Shown piece after piece: positions 48,388-57,244 of a DNA stretch of 64,000 nucleotides. The first letter of the stretch is position 1. Each line of letters opens with the position of its first letter. Below the pieces are notes generated by a model. It did no database searches, was not told the DNA's origin, and worked only from the letters and a program-made list of their open reading frames with translations. A program made the position numbers and the translations under genes. The stretch is from Ornithinimicrobium cerasi. GTDB lineage: Bacteria > Actinomycetota > Actinomycetes > Actinomycetales > Dermatophilaceae. The stretch spans positions 124,001 to 188,000 of the forward strand of contig NZ_QZMN01000004.1 of the NCBI RefSeq assembly GCF_003702705.1, written 5' to 3'.

Positions 48388-49509
48388 GTGAACGACTACT
48401 ACACCGACCTCGGCGTCTCCCGCGACGCCTCGATCGAGGACATCAAGCGCGCGTACCGCAAGAAGGCGCGCACGCTCCATCCCGACGTGAACCCCGGGGC
48501 CGACGCGGAGACCGAGTTCAAGCGGGTCTCGCAGGCCTACGACGTGCTCTCCGACGAGGCCAAGCGGGCCGCGTACGACCGCGGCCAGGACCCCTACGGC
48601 GGCGCCTCCGGCGGCTTCGGCCAGGGCTTCTCCTTCAGCGACATCATGGACGCGTTCTTCGGCGGCACCGCCGCCGGGGCCCGTGGCCCCCGCTCGCGGG
48701 TGCAGCGCGGCCACGACGCGCTCGTCCGCCTCGACGTGGACCTGCGGACCGCCGTGTTCGGCGGCGAGGAGACCCTCACCCTGGACACCGCGATCCGGTG
48801 CACGACGTGCTCCGGCGCCGGTGCGCAGCCGGGCAGCGGCACCCGCACCTGCGCCGTCTGCAGCGGACGCGGGGAGGTCCAGCAGGTGCAGCGCTCCTTC
48901 CTCGGCCAGGTGATGACCTCACGCCCCTGCCAGGCGTGCCGTGGCTACGGCGACGTCATCGAGCACCCCTGTTTCGACTGCTCCGGCGAGGGTCGGGTGC
49001 GCACCCGCCGCGACCTCACCCTCAAGGTCCCCGGCGGCGTCGACACCGGCACCCGCATCCAGCTCGGCGGCGAGAGCGAGGTCGGGCCGTTCGGTGGTGA
49101 GCCCGGGGACCTCTACGTCGAGATCGCGGTCGCCGCGGACGAGACCTTCCACCGGCGCGGCGACGACCTGCACTGCTCGGTCGAGGTGCCGATGACGGCC
49201 GCGGCGCTCGGCGCGACGATCCCGCTGACCACGCTGGACGGTGAGCAGGAGGTCGACGTCCCCGAGGGCACCCAGCCGGGCGAGACCGTGCGGCTGGCGG
49301 GCCTGGGCGTCACGCACCTGCGCAGCCAGGGACGCGGCGACCTCGTCGTGCACCTCGACGTCCGCGTCCCCACCCGGCTCACCGAGGAGCAGCGCGAGCT
49401 GCTGACCCGGTTGGCGCAGGACCGCGGCGAGACCCGGCCCGAGGGCCGGATGACCGCGGGCGGGCACGCCCGCAAGGGCAAGCTCTGGGACGCCCTGCGC
49501 GGCCGGTGA
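48388..49509 (+). CDS. dnaJ: Molecular chaperone DnaJ
   Basis: A 373-residue type I DnaJ. The J domain (residues 1-70) contains HPDVN. A short Gly/Phe region follows, then four zinc-binding repeats between about residues 132 and 200 (CTTCSGAG, CAVCSGRG, CQACRGYG, CFDCSGEG). The C-terminal substrate-binding domains follow. The GTG start at 48388 has AAGGAC upstream. Pairing with hrcA marks it as the HrcA-controlled DnaJ2 of actinobacteria; another DnaJ is expected with dnaK-grpE elsewhere. Confidence 0.95.
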   Translation: MNDYYTDLGVSRDASIEDIKRAYRKKARTLHPDVNPGADAETEFKRVSQAYDVLSDEAKRAAYDRGQDPYGGASGGFGQGFSFSDIMDAFFGGTAAGARGPRSRVQRGHDALVRLDVDLRTAVFGGEETLTLDTAIRCTTCSGAGAQPGSGTRTCAVCSGRGEVQQVQRSFLGQVMTSRPCQACRGYGDVIEHPCFDCSGEGRVRTRRDLTLKVPGGVDTGTRIQLGGESEVGPFGGEPGDLYVEIAVAADETFHRRGDDLHCSVEVPMTAAALGATIPLTTLDGEQEVDVPEGTQPGETVRLAGLGVTHLRSQGRGDLVVHLDVRVPTRLTEEQRELLTRLAQDRGETRPEGRMTAGGHARKGKLWDALRGR

Positions 49510-49513
49510 GACG

Positions 49514-50251
49514 GTGACGTCACCGCTCTTCCTCGTCGCGCCGGGGACGCTGCCCGACGGCACCGCGCAGGTGCACCTCGACGGCCCCGAGGGGCGGCAC
49601 GCCGCCGACGTGCAGCGGCTGGCCCCGGGCGAGCGGGTGATCCTGTCCGACACGCGGGGGAGGTATGCCGTGTGCACGGTCGAGCAGGCCGGTCGCGGCA
49701 GCCTCGACCTCCGGGTGGAGGAGCTGGCGGAGGAGCCGGAGCCGGCGGTGCGGCTGGTCCTCGTCCAGGCGCTGGCCAAGGGCGAGCGCGACCTGATGGC
49801 GGTCGAGGCGGCGACCGAGCTGGACGTCGACGAGGTCGTGCCCTGGCAGGCCGACCGCTCCATCGTGCGCTGGCGTGCCGAGCGCGCGGACCGGGCGCAC
49901 CGCCGGTGGGAGCAGACCGTCGCCGTCGCCGCGAAGCAGTCCCGACGCGTCCGGGTGCCCGCCGTGGCACCCCTGGCGCACCGCGCGGACCTACTTGCAC
50001 GGGTCGGCGCGGCGGACCTCGCGCTCGTGCTCCACGAGGCCGCCGAGGACCGGCTGGAGGGCGCCTCTCTGCCCGCCGCCGGGGAGGTGGTGCTCGTCGT
50101 GGGCCCGGAGGGTGGCATCAGCGGTGACGAGCTGACCGCGCTGACCTCGGCGGGGGCGCGGCCCGTCCGGCTCGGCAGCACCGTGCTGCGCACCTCCACG
50201 GCGGGCCCTGCGGCCCTGGCCGCGCTGCATACCCTGCGGGGATGGCGGTGA
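49514..50251 (+). CDS. rsmE: 16S rRNA (uracil(1498)-N3)-methyltransferase
   Basis: A 245-residue SPOUT-class methyltransferase. Early EGRHAADVQRLAPGERV, the central EVVPWQADRSIVRW, and the knot motif VGPEGGISGDELTAL with RLGSTVLRTSTAG near the C-terminus are family hallmarks. It modifies the decoding centre of the 30S subunit. It starts five bases after dnaJ with a GTG and overlaps the MFS gene by ten bases. Confidence 0.94.
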   Translation: MTSPLFLVAPGTLPDGTAQVHLDGPEGRHAADVQRLAPGERVILSDTRGRYAVCTVEQAGRGSLDLRVEELAEEPEPAVRLVLVQALAKGERDLMAVEAATELDVDEVVPWQADRSIVRWRAERADRAHRRWEQTVAVAAKQSRRVRVPAVAPLAHRADLLARVGAADLALVLHEAAEDRLEGASLPAAGEVVLVVGPEGGISGDELTALTSAGARPVRLGSTVLRTSTAGPAALAALHTLRGWR

Positions 50252-51669
50252 GCGCCCGGCCCGACACGGACGAGGTCGTGGCCGCACCCACCTCGATCTT
50301 CGCGCCCGGGCTGCGCAGCGCCTCCGTCGGCGCGGCGGGTCTCATCGCGCTGTTCGCCCTCGAGTACATCGCCGTCACGGCCGCCATGCCGACGGTGGCC
50401 ACGGCCCTGGACGGCTACGCCCTCTACAACCTCGCCTTCGGCGCCACCGTCGCCGCGAGCGTCGTCGGGATGGTCGTGGGCGGGTGGTGGTCGGACCGGG
50501 GTGGCCCGCGGCCGGTCGTGGTGGCCGGCTCGTTCCTGTTCGCCGCCGGGCTCGTCGTCGCCGGGCTCGCCCCGACCATGGAGGTGCTCGTCCTGGGCCG
50601 GGCCCTGCAGGGCCTGGGCAGCGGGCTGTCGATCGTCGCCGTCTACGTCGTCATCGCCCAGCGCATCCCGGACCACCTGCGGCCCTCGGTGTTCTCGCTC
50701 CTGGCCGCGGCCTGGGTGGTGCCGGGGCTGGCCGGGCCGCTGCTGACGGGCCTCGTCGTGGAGCACCTCTCCTGGCGCTGGGTCTTCCTCGGGGTGGCCC
50801 CCTTCGTCCTGCTGTCGCTGCTGCTCTTCCGCCGCGCGCTGCGGGCGACGGGGGCCGGTGCGGAGGCGCCCTACCTGCGCCCCGCGACGATCGCCTGGGC
50901 GGTGGCCGCGGCGCTCAGCGTCGGCGTGCTCAACCTCGCGGGCGAGCGCATCGAGGGCGTGGAGTGGGCCGTCGGGGGAGTCGCCGTCGTGCTCCTCGTC
51001 ATGGCCGGGCTGCGGCTGCTCCCCTCCGGCACCCTGCTGCTGCGCCGCGGCCTGCCGTCGGTCGTCGGCGTGCGGGCCGCGCTGGGCGGCAGCTTCGTCG
51101 CGGCCGAGGCCTATCTCCCGCTGATGCTGCGCGACGAGCACGGCTACTCCCCGGCGCAGGCCGGTGCCGTCCTCGCCGCGGCGAGCGTGGCCTGGGCCTC
51201 CGGGTCGTGGGTGCAGGGACGGCTGCCGGCCACGGCGGACCGCTATCGGGTGATGCTGCTCGGCGTGCTGATCTTCACCGTGCTCATGTCGCTGATGGGG
51301 CTGACCGTGTGGGTGGGCGGGCCGGGGTGGCTCGTCATCGCGCTCTACGGGCTGTCCACGTTCGGCGTGGGCCTGGCCTACCCGACGACGACGCTGCTGA
51401 CGATGCGGCTCTCGCCCGAGGCCGAGATCGGCCGCAACTCCTCGGCGCTGGCCGTCGGCGAGGCGCTGAGCAGCGCCGTGGGACTGGCCGTGGCCGGGGT
51501 GGTGTTCGGGCTCTACTACGCCACCCAGCCGCACACCGCGTTCGTCGGCACGATGGCGGTCGCTGTCGGCGTCGGGGCGCTGTCCGTGCTCTCCGCGGCG
51601 CGGGCCCGCACGCCGCAGCCGCGGGGGCAGGGGCTTCGTCGGGCCGTCGGTGTCGGACCCGACGCCTAG
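50242..51669 (+). CDS. MFS transporter
   Basis: A 475-residue membrane protein with about 12-14 helices. FALEYIAVTAAMPTVATALDG and the GWWSDRGGPRPVVVAG loop resemble the EmrB/QacA-like exporter group, and the LVLGRALQGLGSG segment supports it. Substrate is unknown. It sits between rsmE and phoH, a place often occupied by a HIT-family gene or nothing, so it looks like an addition to a conserved order. Its ATG overlaps the rsmE end by ten bases. Confidence 0.78.
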   Translation: MAVSARPDTDEVVAAPTSIFAPGLRSASVGAAGLIALFALEYIAVTAAMPTVATALDGYALYNLAFGATVAASVVGMVVGGWWSDRGGPRPVVVAGSFLFAAGLVVAGLAPTMEVLVLGRALQGLGSGLSIVAVYVVIAQRIPDHLRPSVFSLLAAAWVVPGLAGPLLTGLVVEHLSWRWVFLGVAPFVLLSLLLFRRALRATGAGAEAPYLRPATIAWAVAAALSVGVLNLAGERIEGVEWAVGGVAVVLLVMAGLRLLPSGTLLLRRGLPSVVGVRAALGGSFVAAEAYLPLMLRDEHGYSPAQAGAVLAAASVAWASGSWVQGRLPATADRYRVMLLGVLIFTVLMSLMGLTVWVGGPGWLVIALYGLSTFGVGLAYPTTTLLTMRLSPEAEIGRNSSALAVGEALSSAVGLAVAGVVFGLYYATQPHTAFVGTMAVAVGVGALSVLSAARARTPQPRGQGLRRAVGVGPDA

Positions 51670-51672
51670 ACT
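51667..51672 (+). promoter_or_regulatory. Candidate -10 (TAGACT) for phoH overlapping the MFS stop codon
   Basis: TAGACT begins with the TAG stop of the MFS gene and ends ten bases before the phoH ATG at 51683. No clear -35. It would give phoH-ybeY-era its own short-leader transcript. Confidence 0.35.
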
Positions 51673-51682
51673 GGGGAACCTC

Positions 51683-52758
<1,076 letters not shown>

Positions 52759-52759
<1 letters not shown>

Positions 52760-53259
52760 TGGGCGTCGAGGTCCTCAACGAGTCCGGCGAGGTCCCCTCG
52801 CCCGTGCCCGAGCGGGAGCTGGTCGACCTCGGCCGTCACGTGCTCGAGCAGCTGCGGGTGCACCCCCTCGCCGAGCTGACGATCACCCTCGTCGACGAGC
52901 CGGCGATGGCGGCGCTGCACGAGCGGTGGATGGACCTGCCGGGACCCACCGACGTGATGAGCTTCCCCATGGACGAGCTGCGACCCGGTCGCGAGGGCCA
53001 GGAGCCCGAGCCCGGCACCCTCGGCGACGTCGTCCTGTGCCCGTCGGTGGCGCGCGCCCAGGCCGCGGCCGCCGGTCACGCCGTCGGCGACGAGCTCCTC
53101 CTGCTGACCACCCACGGGATCCTGCACCTGCTCGGCTTCGACCACGCCGAGCCTGCCGAGGAGCGGGAGATGTTCGACCTGCAGCGAACCCTGCTCCTCA
53201 CCTTCCTCGCCGAGCGCGGCCGGACGACCACCGCGGCGCCCGAGGCCGGTCGGTCATGA
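52759..53259 (+). CDS. ybeY: Endoribonuclease YbeY (16S rRNA maturation)
   Basis: A 166-residue zinc endoribonuclease that processes the 16S 3' end and takes part in ribosome quality control. The metal site [11 protein letters not shown] is at about residues 118-128, and [11 protein letters not shown] near 58 is the other conserved segment. It shares one base with the phoH stop and four with the next start (ATGA), so it is tightly coupled in the phoH-ybeY-CBS-era operon. Confidence 0.95.
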
Positions 53260-54614
53260 CCGTGCTCGTCCTGCTCGCGGTCCTGACGACCGTCGTGGCC
53301 TTCCTGCTCGCCGCGGGGGAGACGGCGCTGCAGCGCGTGGGCCGGCACCGCGCGGCGCAGCTGCACGAGGACGGGCGCCGCGGGTCGAGGGCGCTGGTGC
53401 GCATCACCGCGGACGCCTCCCCCTACCTCGCGGTCGCGACGTTCGTGCGGGTCACCGCCGAGGCCGCCACGGCCGTCCTGGTCACGGTCGCGGTCGACAC
53501 CGTGGCCGACTCGCACTGGCGGACCGCGCTGATCGCGACCGCGATCATGGCCGTGGTCTCCTTCGGGGTCGTGGGCGTCTCGCCCCGGACCCTGGGGCGT
53601 CAGCACGTGGACGGCGTCGCGCTCCTGGCCGCCCCGGTCGTGCGCTTCCTGCGCCTCTTCCTCGGCCCCGTGGCCAAGCTCCTCGTGGTCACCGCCAACG
53701 CGGTCACGCCCGGCCGGGGCTACGCGGAGGGGCCCTTCGCCTCCGAGTCCGAGCTGCGGGAGCTGGTCGACCTCGCGGGCGACTCCGCCGTCATCGAGGA
53801 CGAGGAGCGGGAGATGATCCACTCCATCTTCGAGCTCGGCGACACGGTGGCCCGTGAGGTCATGGTGCCGCGCCCGGACCTCGTCACCATCAAGTCCGAG
53901 AAGGTCCTGCGCCAGGCGATGTCCCTGTTCCTGCGCTCCGGTTTCTCCCGGGTCCCCGTCATCGGGGAGGACACCGACGACGTGCTCGGGATGCTCTACT
54001 TCAAGGACGTCGCCCGGCACGTCAACGCCCACGCCGACGCCGCGCACACGGTCCCGGTGACCGAGGTGATGCGACCCGTGCAGAGGGTGCCGGAGATGAA
54101 GAGGGTCGACGAGCTGCTGCGCGAGATGCAGCAGGCCCGGCAGCACGTCTCGGTCGTCATCGACGAGTACGGCGGCACCGCCGGGCTGGTCACCATCGAG
54201 GACGTCGTGGAAGAGATCGTCGGCGAGATCACCGACGAGTACGACCGCGAGCAGGCCGACGTCGAGACGGTGGAGACCGAGGACGGCACGGAGCTGGTCC
54301 GGGTGCCGGCCAACCTCCCGGTCGACGACCTGGCCGAGATGTTCGACGTCGAGATCGAGACCGAGGACGTGGACTCGGTGGGAGGGTTGCTCGCCACCGC
54401 CGTCGGGCGGGTGCCGATCCTCGGATCCGTCGGCCGCGTGGGCGACCTGGAACTCACCGCCGAGCGGATGGCCGGGCGCCGCCGACGGGTGGCCACGGTC
54501 CTCGTCCGGCGCCTCACGGCCGGTTCGTCCACCGAGGCGACCGACGACGACGACCGGGGCGCGAACGCCGTCCCGGAGCCCCAGCCCACCGAGGAGGAGC
54601 TGCGTGCCCGCTGA
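53256..54614 (+). CDS. Hemolysin-like CBS-domain transporter (CNNM/CorC family)
   Basis: A 452-residue membrane protein. Three to four hydrophobic helices of a DUF21 type fill the first 150 residues, then paired CBS domains ([20 protein letters not shown] and [20 protein letters not shown]) and a C-terminal CorC_HlyC domain ([20 protein letters not shown]). The family is linked to Mg2+ export or regulation. It lies in the usual position between ybeY and era and overlaps era by eleven bases. Confidence 0.88.
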   Translation: MTVLVLLAVLTTVVAFLLAAGETALQRVGRHRAAQLHEDGRRGSRALVRITADASPYLAVATFVRVTAEAATAVLVTVAVDTVADSHWRTALIATAIMAVVSFGVVGVSPRTLGRQHVDGVALLAAPVVRFLRLFLGPVAKLLVVTANAVTPGRGYAEGPFASESELRELVDLAGDSAVIEDEEREMIHSIFELGDTVAREVMVPRPDLVTIKSEKVLRQAMSLFLRSGFSRVPVIGEDTDDVLGMLYFKDVARHVNAHADAAHTVPVTEVMRPVQRVPEMKRVDELLREMQQARQHVSVVIDEYGGTAGLVTIEDVVEEIVGEITDEYDREQADVETVETEDGTELVRVPANLPVDDLAEMFDVEIETEDVDSVGGLLATAVGRVPILGSVGRVGDLELTAERMAGRRRRVATVLVRRLTAGSSTEATDDDDRGANAVPEPQPTEEELRAR

Positions 54615-55533
54615 CAGCCAGGAGACGGCATACCGGAGCGGGTTCGCCTGCCTGGTCGGGCGGCCCAACGCCGGCAAGTCCACGCTGACCAACGCCCTGG
54701 TCGGGGAGAAGGTGGCCATCACCTCCTCCAAGCCGCAGACCACGAGGCACGCGATCCGGGGGATCCGGACCACCGACAGCGCGCAGCTCGTGCTCGTCGA
54801 CACCCCCGGCCTGCACCGGCCCCGGTCCCTCCTGGGACAGCGGCTCAACCACGTCGTGCGCGAGACCCTGCTGTCGGTCGACGTGATCGGGTTCTGCCTG
54901 CCGTCCGACCAGCGCGTGGGACCCGGCGACGCCTACATCGCCAAGGACCTCGACGAGCTCCACCGGGTGCGACGGGTCCCGGTCGTCGCCATCGCGACGA
55001 AGTCGGACGCCGTCAGCCGGGACCGGCTCGCCGAGCACCTCGTCGCCATCGACGGACTGGGGGACTGGGACGCGATCATCCCCTGCTCCGCCGTCCGCGG
55101 GGACCAGGTGGAGGAGGTCGCCGACCTCCTGGCCTCCTACCTCCCCGTCTCGCCGCAGCTGTACCCGCCCGACCAGGTGAGCGACGAGTCGACCGTGGTG
55201 ATGATCGCCGAGCTCGTCCGCGAGGCCGCCCTCGAGGGGGTCCGGGACGAGCTGCCGCACAGCCTGGCCGTGCAGGTGGAGGAGATCGTCGCGCGTGAGG
55301 ACCGCTCCGAGCATGACCCGCTCAGCGACGTCCGGGTGAACGTCTACGTCGAGCGCCCCAGCCAGAAGGCCATCATCATCGGCCGCGGCGGGTCCCGTCT
55401 GCGCGAGGTGGGGACGACCGCCCGGCAGGGCATCGAGAAGCTGCTCGGCCATCGGGTCTACCTCGACCTGCACGTCAAGGTCGCCAAGGACTGGCAGCGG
55501 GACCCCAAGGCGCTCGACCGGCTCGGCTTCTAG
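54604..55533 (+). CDS. era: GTPase Era
   Basis: A 309-residue GTPase needed for 16S rRNA maturation. G1 is GRPNAGKST at residues 19-27, DTPGLHRPRS is G3, and TKSD is G4. The C-terminal KH domain contains IIIGRGGSRLREVGT, which binds the 16S 3' end. The start is a GTG within the end of the upstream gene. In actinobacteria recO usually follows era closely; here a dihydroxyacetone kinase operon and an alkB-like gene lie between. Confidence 0.96.
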   Translation: MPADSQETAYRSGFACLVGRPNAGKSTLTNALVGEKVAITSSKPQTTRHAIRGIRTTDSAQLVLVDTPGLHRPRSLLGQRLNHVVRETLLSVDVIGFCLPSDQRVGPGDAYIAKDLDELHRVRRVPVVAIATKSDAVSRDRLAEHLVAIDGLGDWDAIIPCSAVRGDQVEEVADLLASYLPVSPQLYPPDQVSDESTVVMIAELVREAALEGVRDELPHSLAVQVEEIVAREDRSEHDPLSDVRVNVYVERPSQKAIIIGRGGSRLREVGTTARQGIEKLLGHRVYLDLHVKVAKDWQRDPKALDRLGF

Positions 55534-55593
55534 CCCGTCGGCGCGGGTGCGCAGGCCCTCCGGCGAGGGCCGCCCGCGTGCGAGAGTGAGCCC

Positions 55594-56607
55594 ATGAAGA
55601 AGCTGCTCAACGACCCGGCCGACGTGGTGGCCGAGGCGCTGGCCGGCATGGCCGCGGCACACCCCGACCGGCTGCGGGTCGACCTCGAGCACCGGCTCGT
55701 GCTCCGCGCCGGAGGGCCGGTGCGCGGCAAGGTCGCCGTGGTCTCCGGCGGCGGTTCCGGCCACGAGCCGCTGCACGCCGGGTACGTCGGCCTCGGGATG
55801 CTCGACGCCGCCTGCTGCGGCGAGGTCTTCACCTCGCCGGTGCCCGGCCAGGTCGTCGCGGCGACGAGGGCGACGGACGGTGGTGCCGGCGTCCTGCACG
55901 TCGTCAAGAACTACACCGGCGACCTGCTCAACTTCGAGATGGCCGCCGAGATCGTGGCGGCCGGGGTGGACGGACCTCCGGTCGAGCTGGCGCACGTGGT
56001 CACCGACGACGACGTGGCCGTGGAGGACAGCACCTGGACCATCGGCCGACGCGGCGTCGGCGTCACGGTCCTCCTCGAGAAGATCGTCGGGGCCGCGGCC
56101 GAGGAGCGGTGGCCCCTGGACCGGTGCCACGCGCTGGCGGAACGGGTCAACAGGCAGGGCCGGTCCATGGCGATGGCGCTCACCTCCTGCACGGTGCCCG
56201 CCGCCGGACGTCCCACCTTCGAGCTGGGCGAGGACGAGATGGAGCTGGGGGTGGGCATCCACGGGGAGGCGGGGCGGGCCACTGTCCCGGTGGCGCCCGC
56301 GCGCGAGGTCGCCGCCAGCCTCGTCTCGGCCGTGCGGTCCGACCTCGGCCTGCGCCGCGGCGAGAGCGTGCTGGCTCTGGTGAACGGGCTCGGCGGGACG
56401 CCGCTCCTGGAGCTCTACGTCATGGCGCACGAGGTGCACCGGCTCCTGGCCGGCGCAGGCGTCGGCGTGGCGCGCAGCCTGGTCGGCAACTACGTCACCT
56501 CGCTCGAGATGGCGGGCTGCTCGGTCACGCTGCTGAGGGCCGACGAGGAGCTCCTGCGCCTCTATGACGCACCGGTGAACACGCCGGGACTACGGTGGGG
56601 GGTGTGA
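55594..56607 (+). CDS. dhaK: Dihydroxyacetone kinase, DhaK subunit
   Basis: A 337-residue subunit that binds dihydroxyacetone covalently. VVSGGGSGHEPLHAGYVG near residue 50 and the hemiaminal histidine in GVGIHGEAGR near residue 221 are conserved. Together with DhaL and a PTS phosphoryl donor it makes dihydroxyacetone phosphate. The operon dhaK-dhaL-dhaM follows era after a 60-bp gap and probably has its own promoter. No glycerol dehydrogenase is adjacent. Confidence 0.94.
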   Translation: MKKLLNDPADVVAEALAGMAAAHPDRLRVDLEHRLVLRAGGPVRGKVAVVSGGGSGHEPLHAGYVGLGMLDAACCGEVFTSPVPGQVVAATRATDGGAGVLHVVKNYTGDLLNFEMAAEIVAAGVDGPPVELAHVVTDDDVAVEDSTWTIGRRGVGVTVLLEKIVGAAAEERWPLDRCHALAERVNRQGRSMAMALTSCTVPAAGRPTFELGEDEMELGVGIHGEAGRATVPVAPAREVAASLVSAVRSDLGLRRGESVLALVNGLGGTPLLELYVMAHEVHRLLAGAGVGVARSLVGNYVTSLEMAGCSVTLLRADEELLRLYDAPVNTPGLRWGV

Positions 56608-56609
56608 GC

Positions 56610-57236
56610 ATGGCTGACCTCGAATCCTTCCGCGCCTGGGTGGCGGACGCCTCGGCGACCCTGACCGACCAGGCCGAGCACCTGACCGACCTCGACCGGG
56701 CGATCGGCGACGGCGACCACGGCACCAACATGGCCCGTGGCTTCGCGGCCTGCGCCGCCCTGGACCCGGAGGCGGGCTACAACGGGATCGACGCCTACCT
56801 GAAGATGGTCGGGATGACGCTCGTGAGCACGGTCGGCGGCGCGTCGGGCCCGTTGTACGGCACCTTCTTCCTCCGCCTCGCCGGTCCGCTGGCCGCCGCC
56901 GACGAGGTGGGCGTCCACCAGGTCGGCCAGGCGCTGCGCGCCGGGGTGGAGGGAGTGGTCGCCCGCGGCAAGGCGCAGCTGGGGGACAAGACGATGTATG
57001 ACGCGCTCGCGCCGGCCCTCGAGGCCTTCGACGAGGCCTCCCGCGACGGGCAGGACCTCGCCTCCTGCCTGGAGGCCGCCGCGCTCGCGGCGGCGGCGGG
57101 CCGCGACGCCACCGAGCCTCTCGTCGCCCGCAAGGGGCGTGCCTCCTACCTCGGGGAGCGCAGCGCCGGGCACATCGACCCGGGTGCGAGCAGCGCGACC
57201 CTCCTCATCGAGGCCGCCGCACGCACGTTGGTCTGA
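56610..57236 (+). CDS. dhaL: Dihydroxyacetone kinase, ADP-binding DhaL subunit
   Basis: A 208-residue subunit that carries a permanently bound ADP which is phosphorylated by DhaM. DRAIGDGDHGTNMARGF near residue 31 holds the Asp/His residues for Mg and nucleotide, and GGASGPLYGTFF near 78 is conserved. The ATG at 56610 is preferred over a GTG at 56604 because a G-rich ribosome-binding site ends seven bases before it. Confidence 0.92.
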   Translation: MADLESFRAWVADASATLTDQAEHLTDLDRAIGDGDHGTNMARGFAACAALDPEAGYNGIDAYLKMVGMTLVSTVGGASGPLYGTFFLRLAGPLAAADEVGVHQVGQALRAGVEGVVARGKAQLGDKTMYDALAPALEAFDEASRDGQDLASCLEAAALAAAAGRDATEPLVARKGRASYLGERSAGHIDPGASSATLLIEAAARTLV

Positions 57237-57244
57237 GGCCCGCG

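Noticed and set aside
49514-51669. rsmE-MFS overlap as a fusion or frameshifted single gene
   Set aside because: Both proteins have complete, independent family termini; the ten-base overlap is ordinary coupling.
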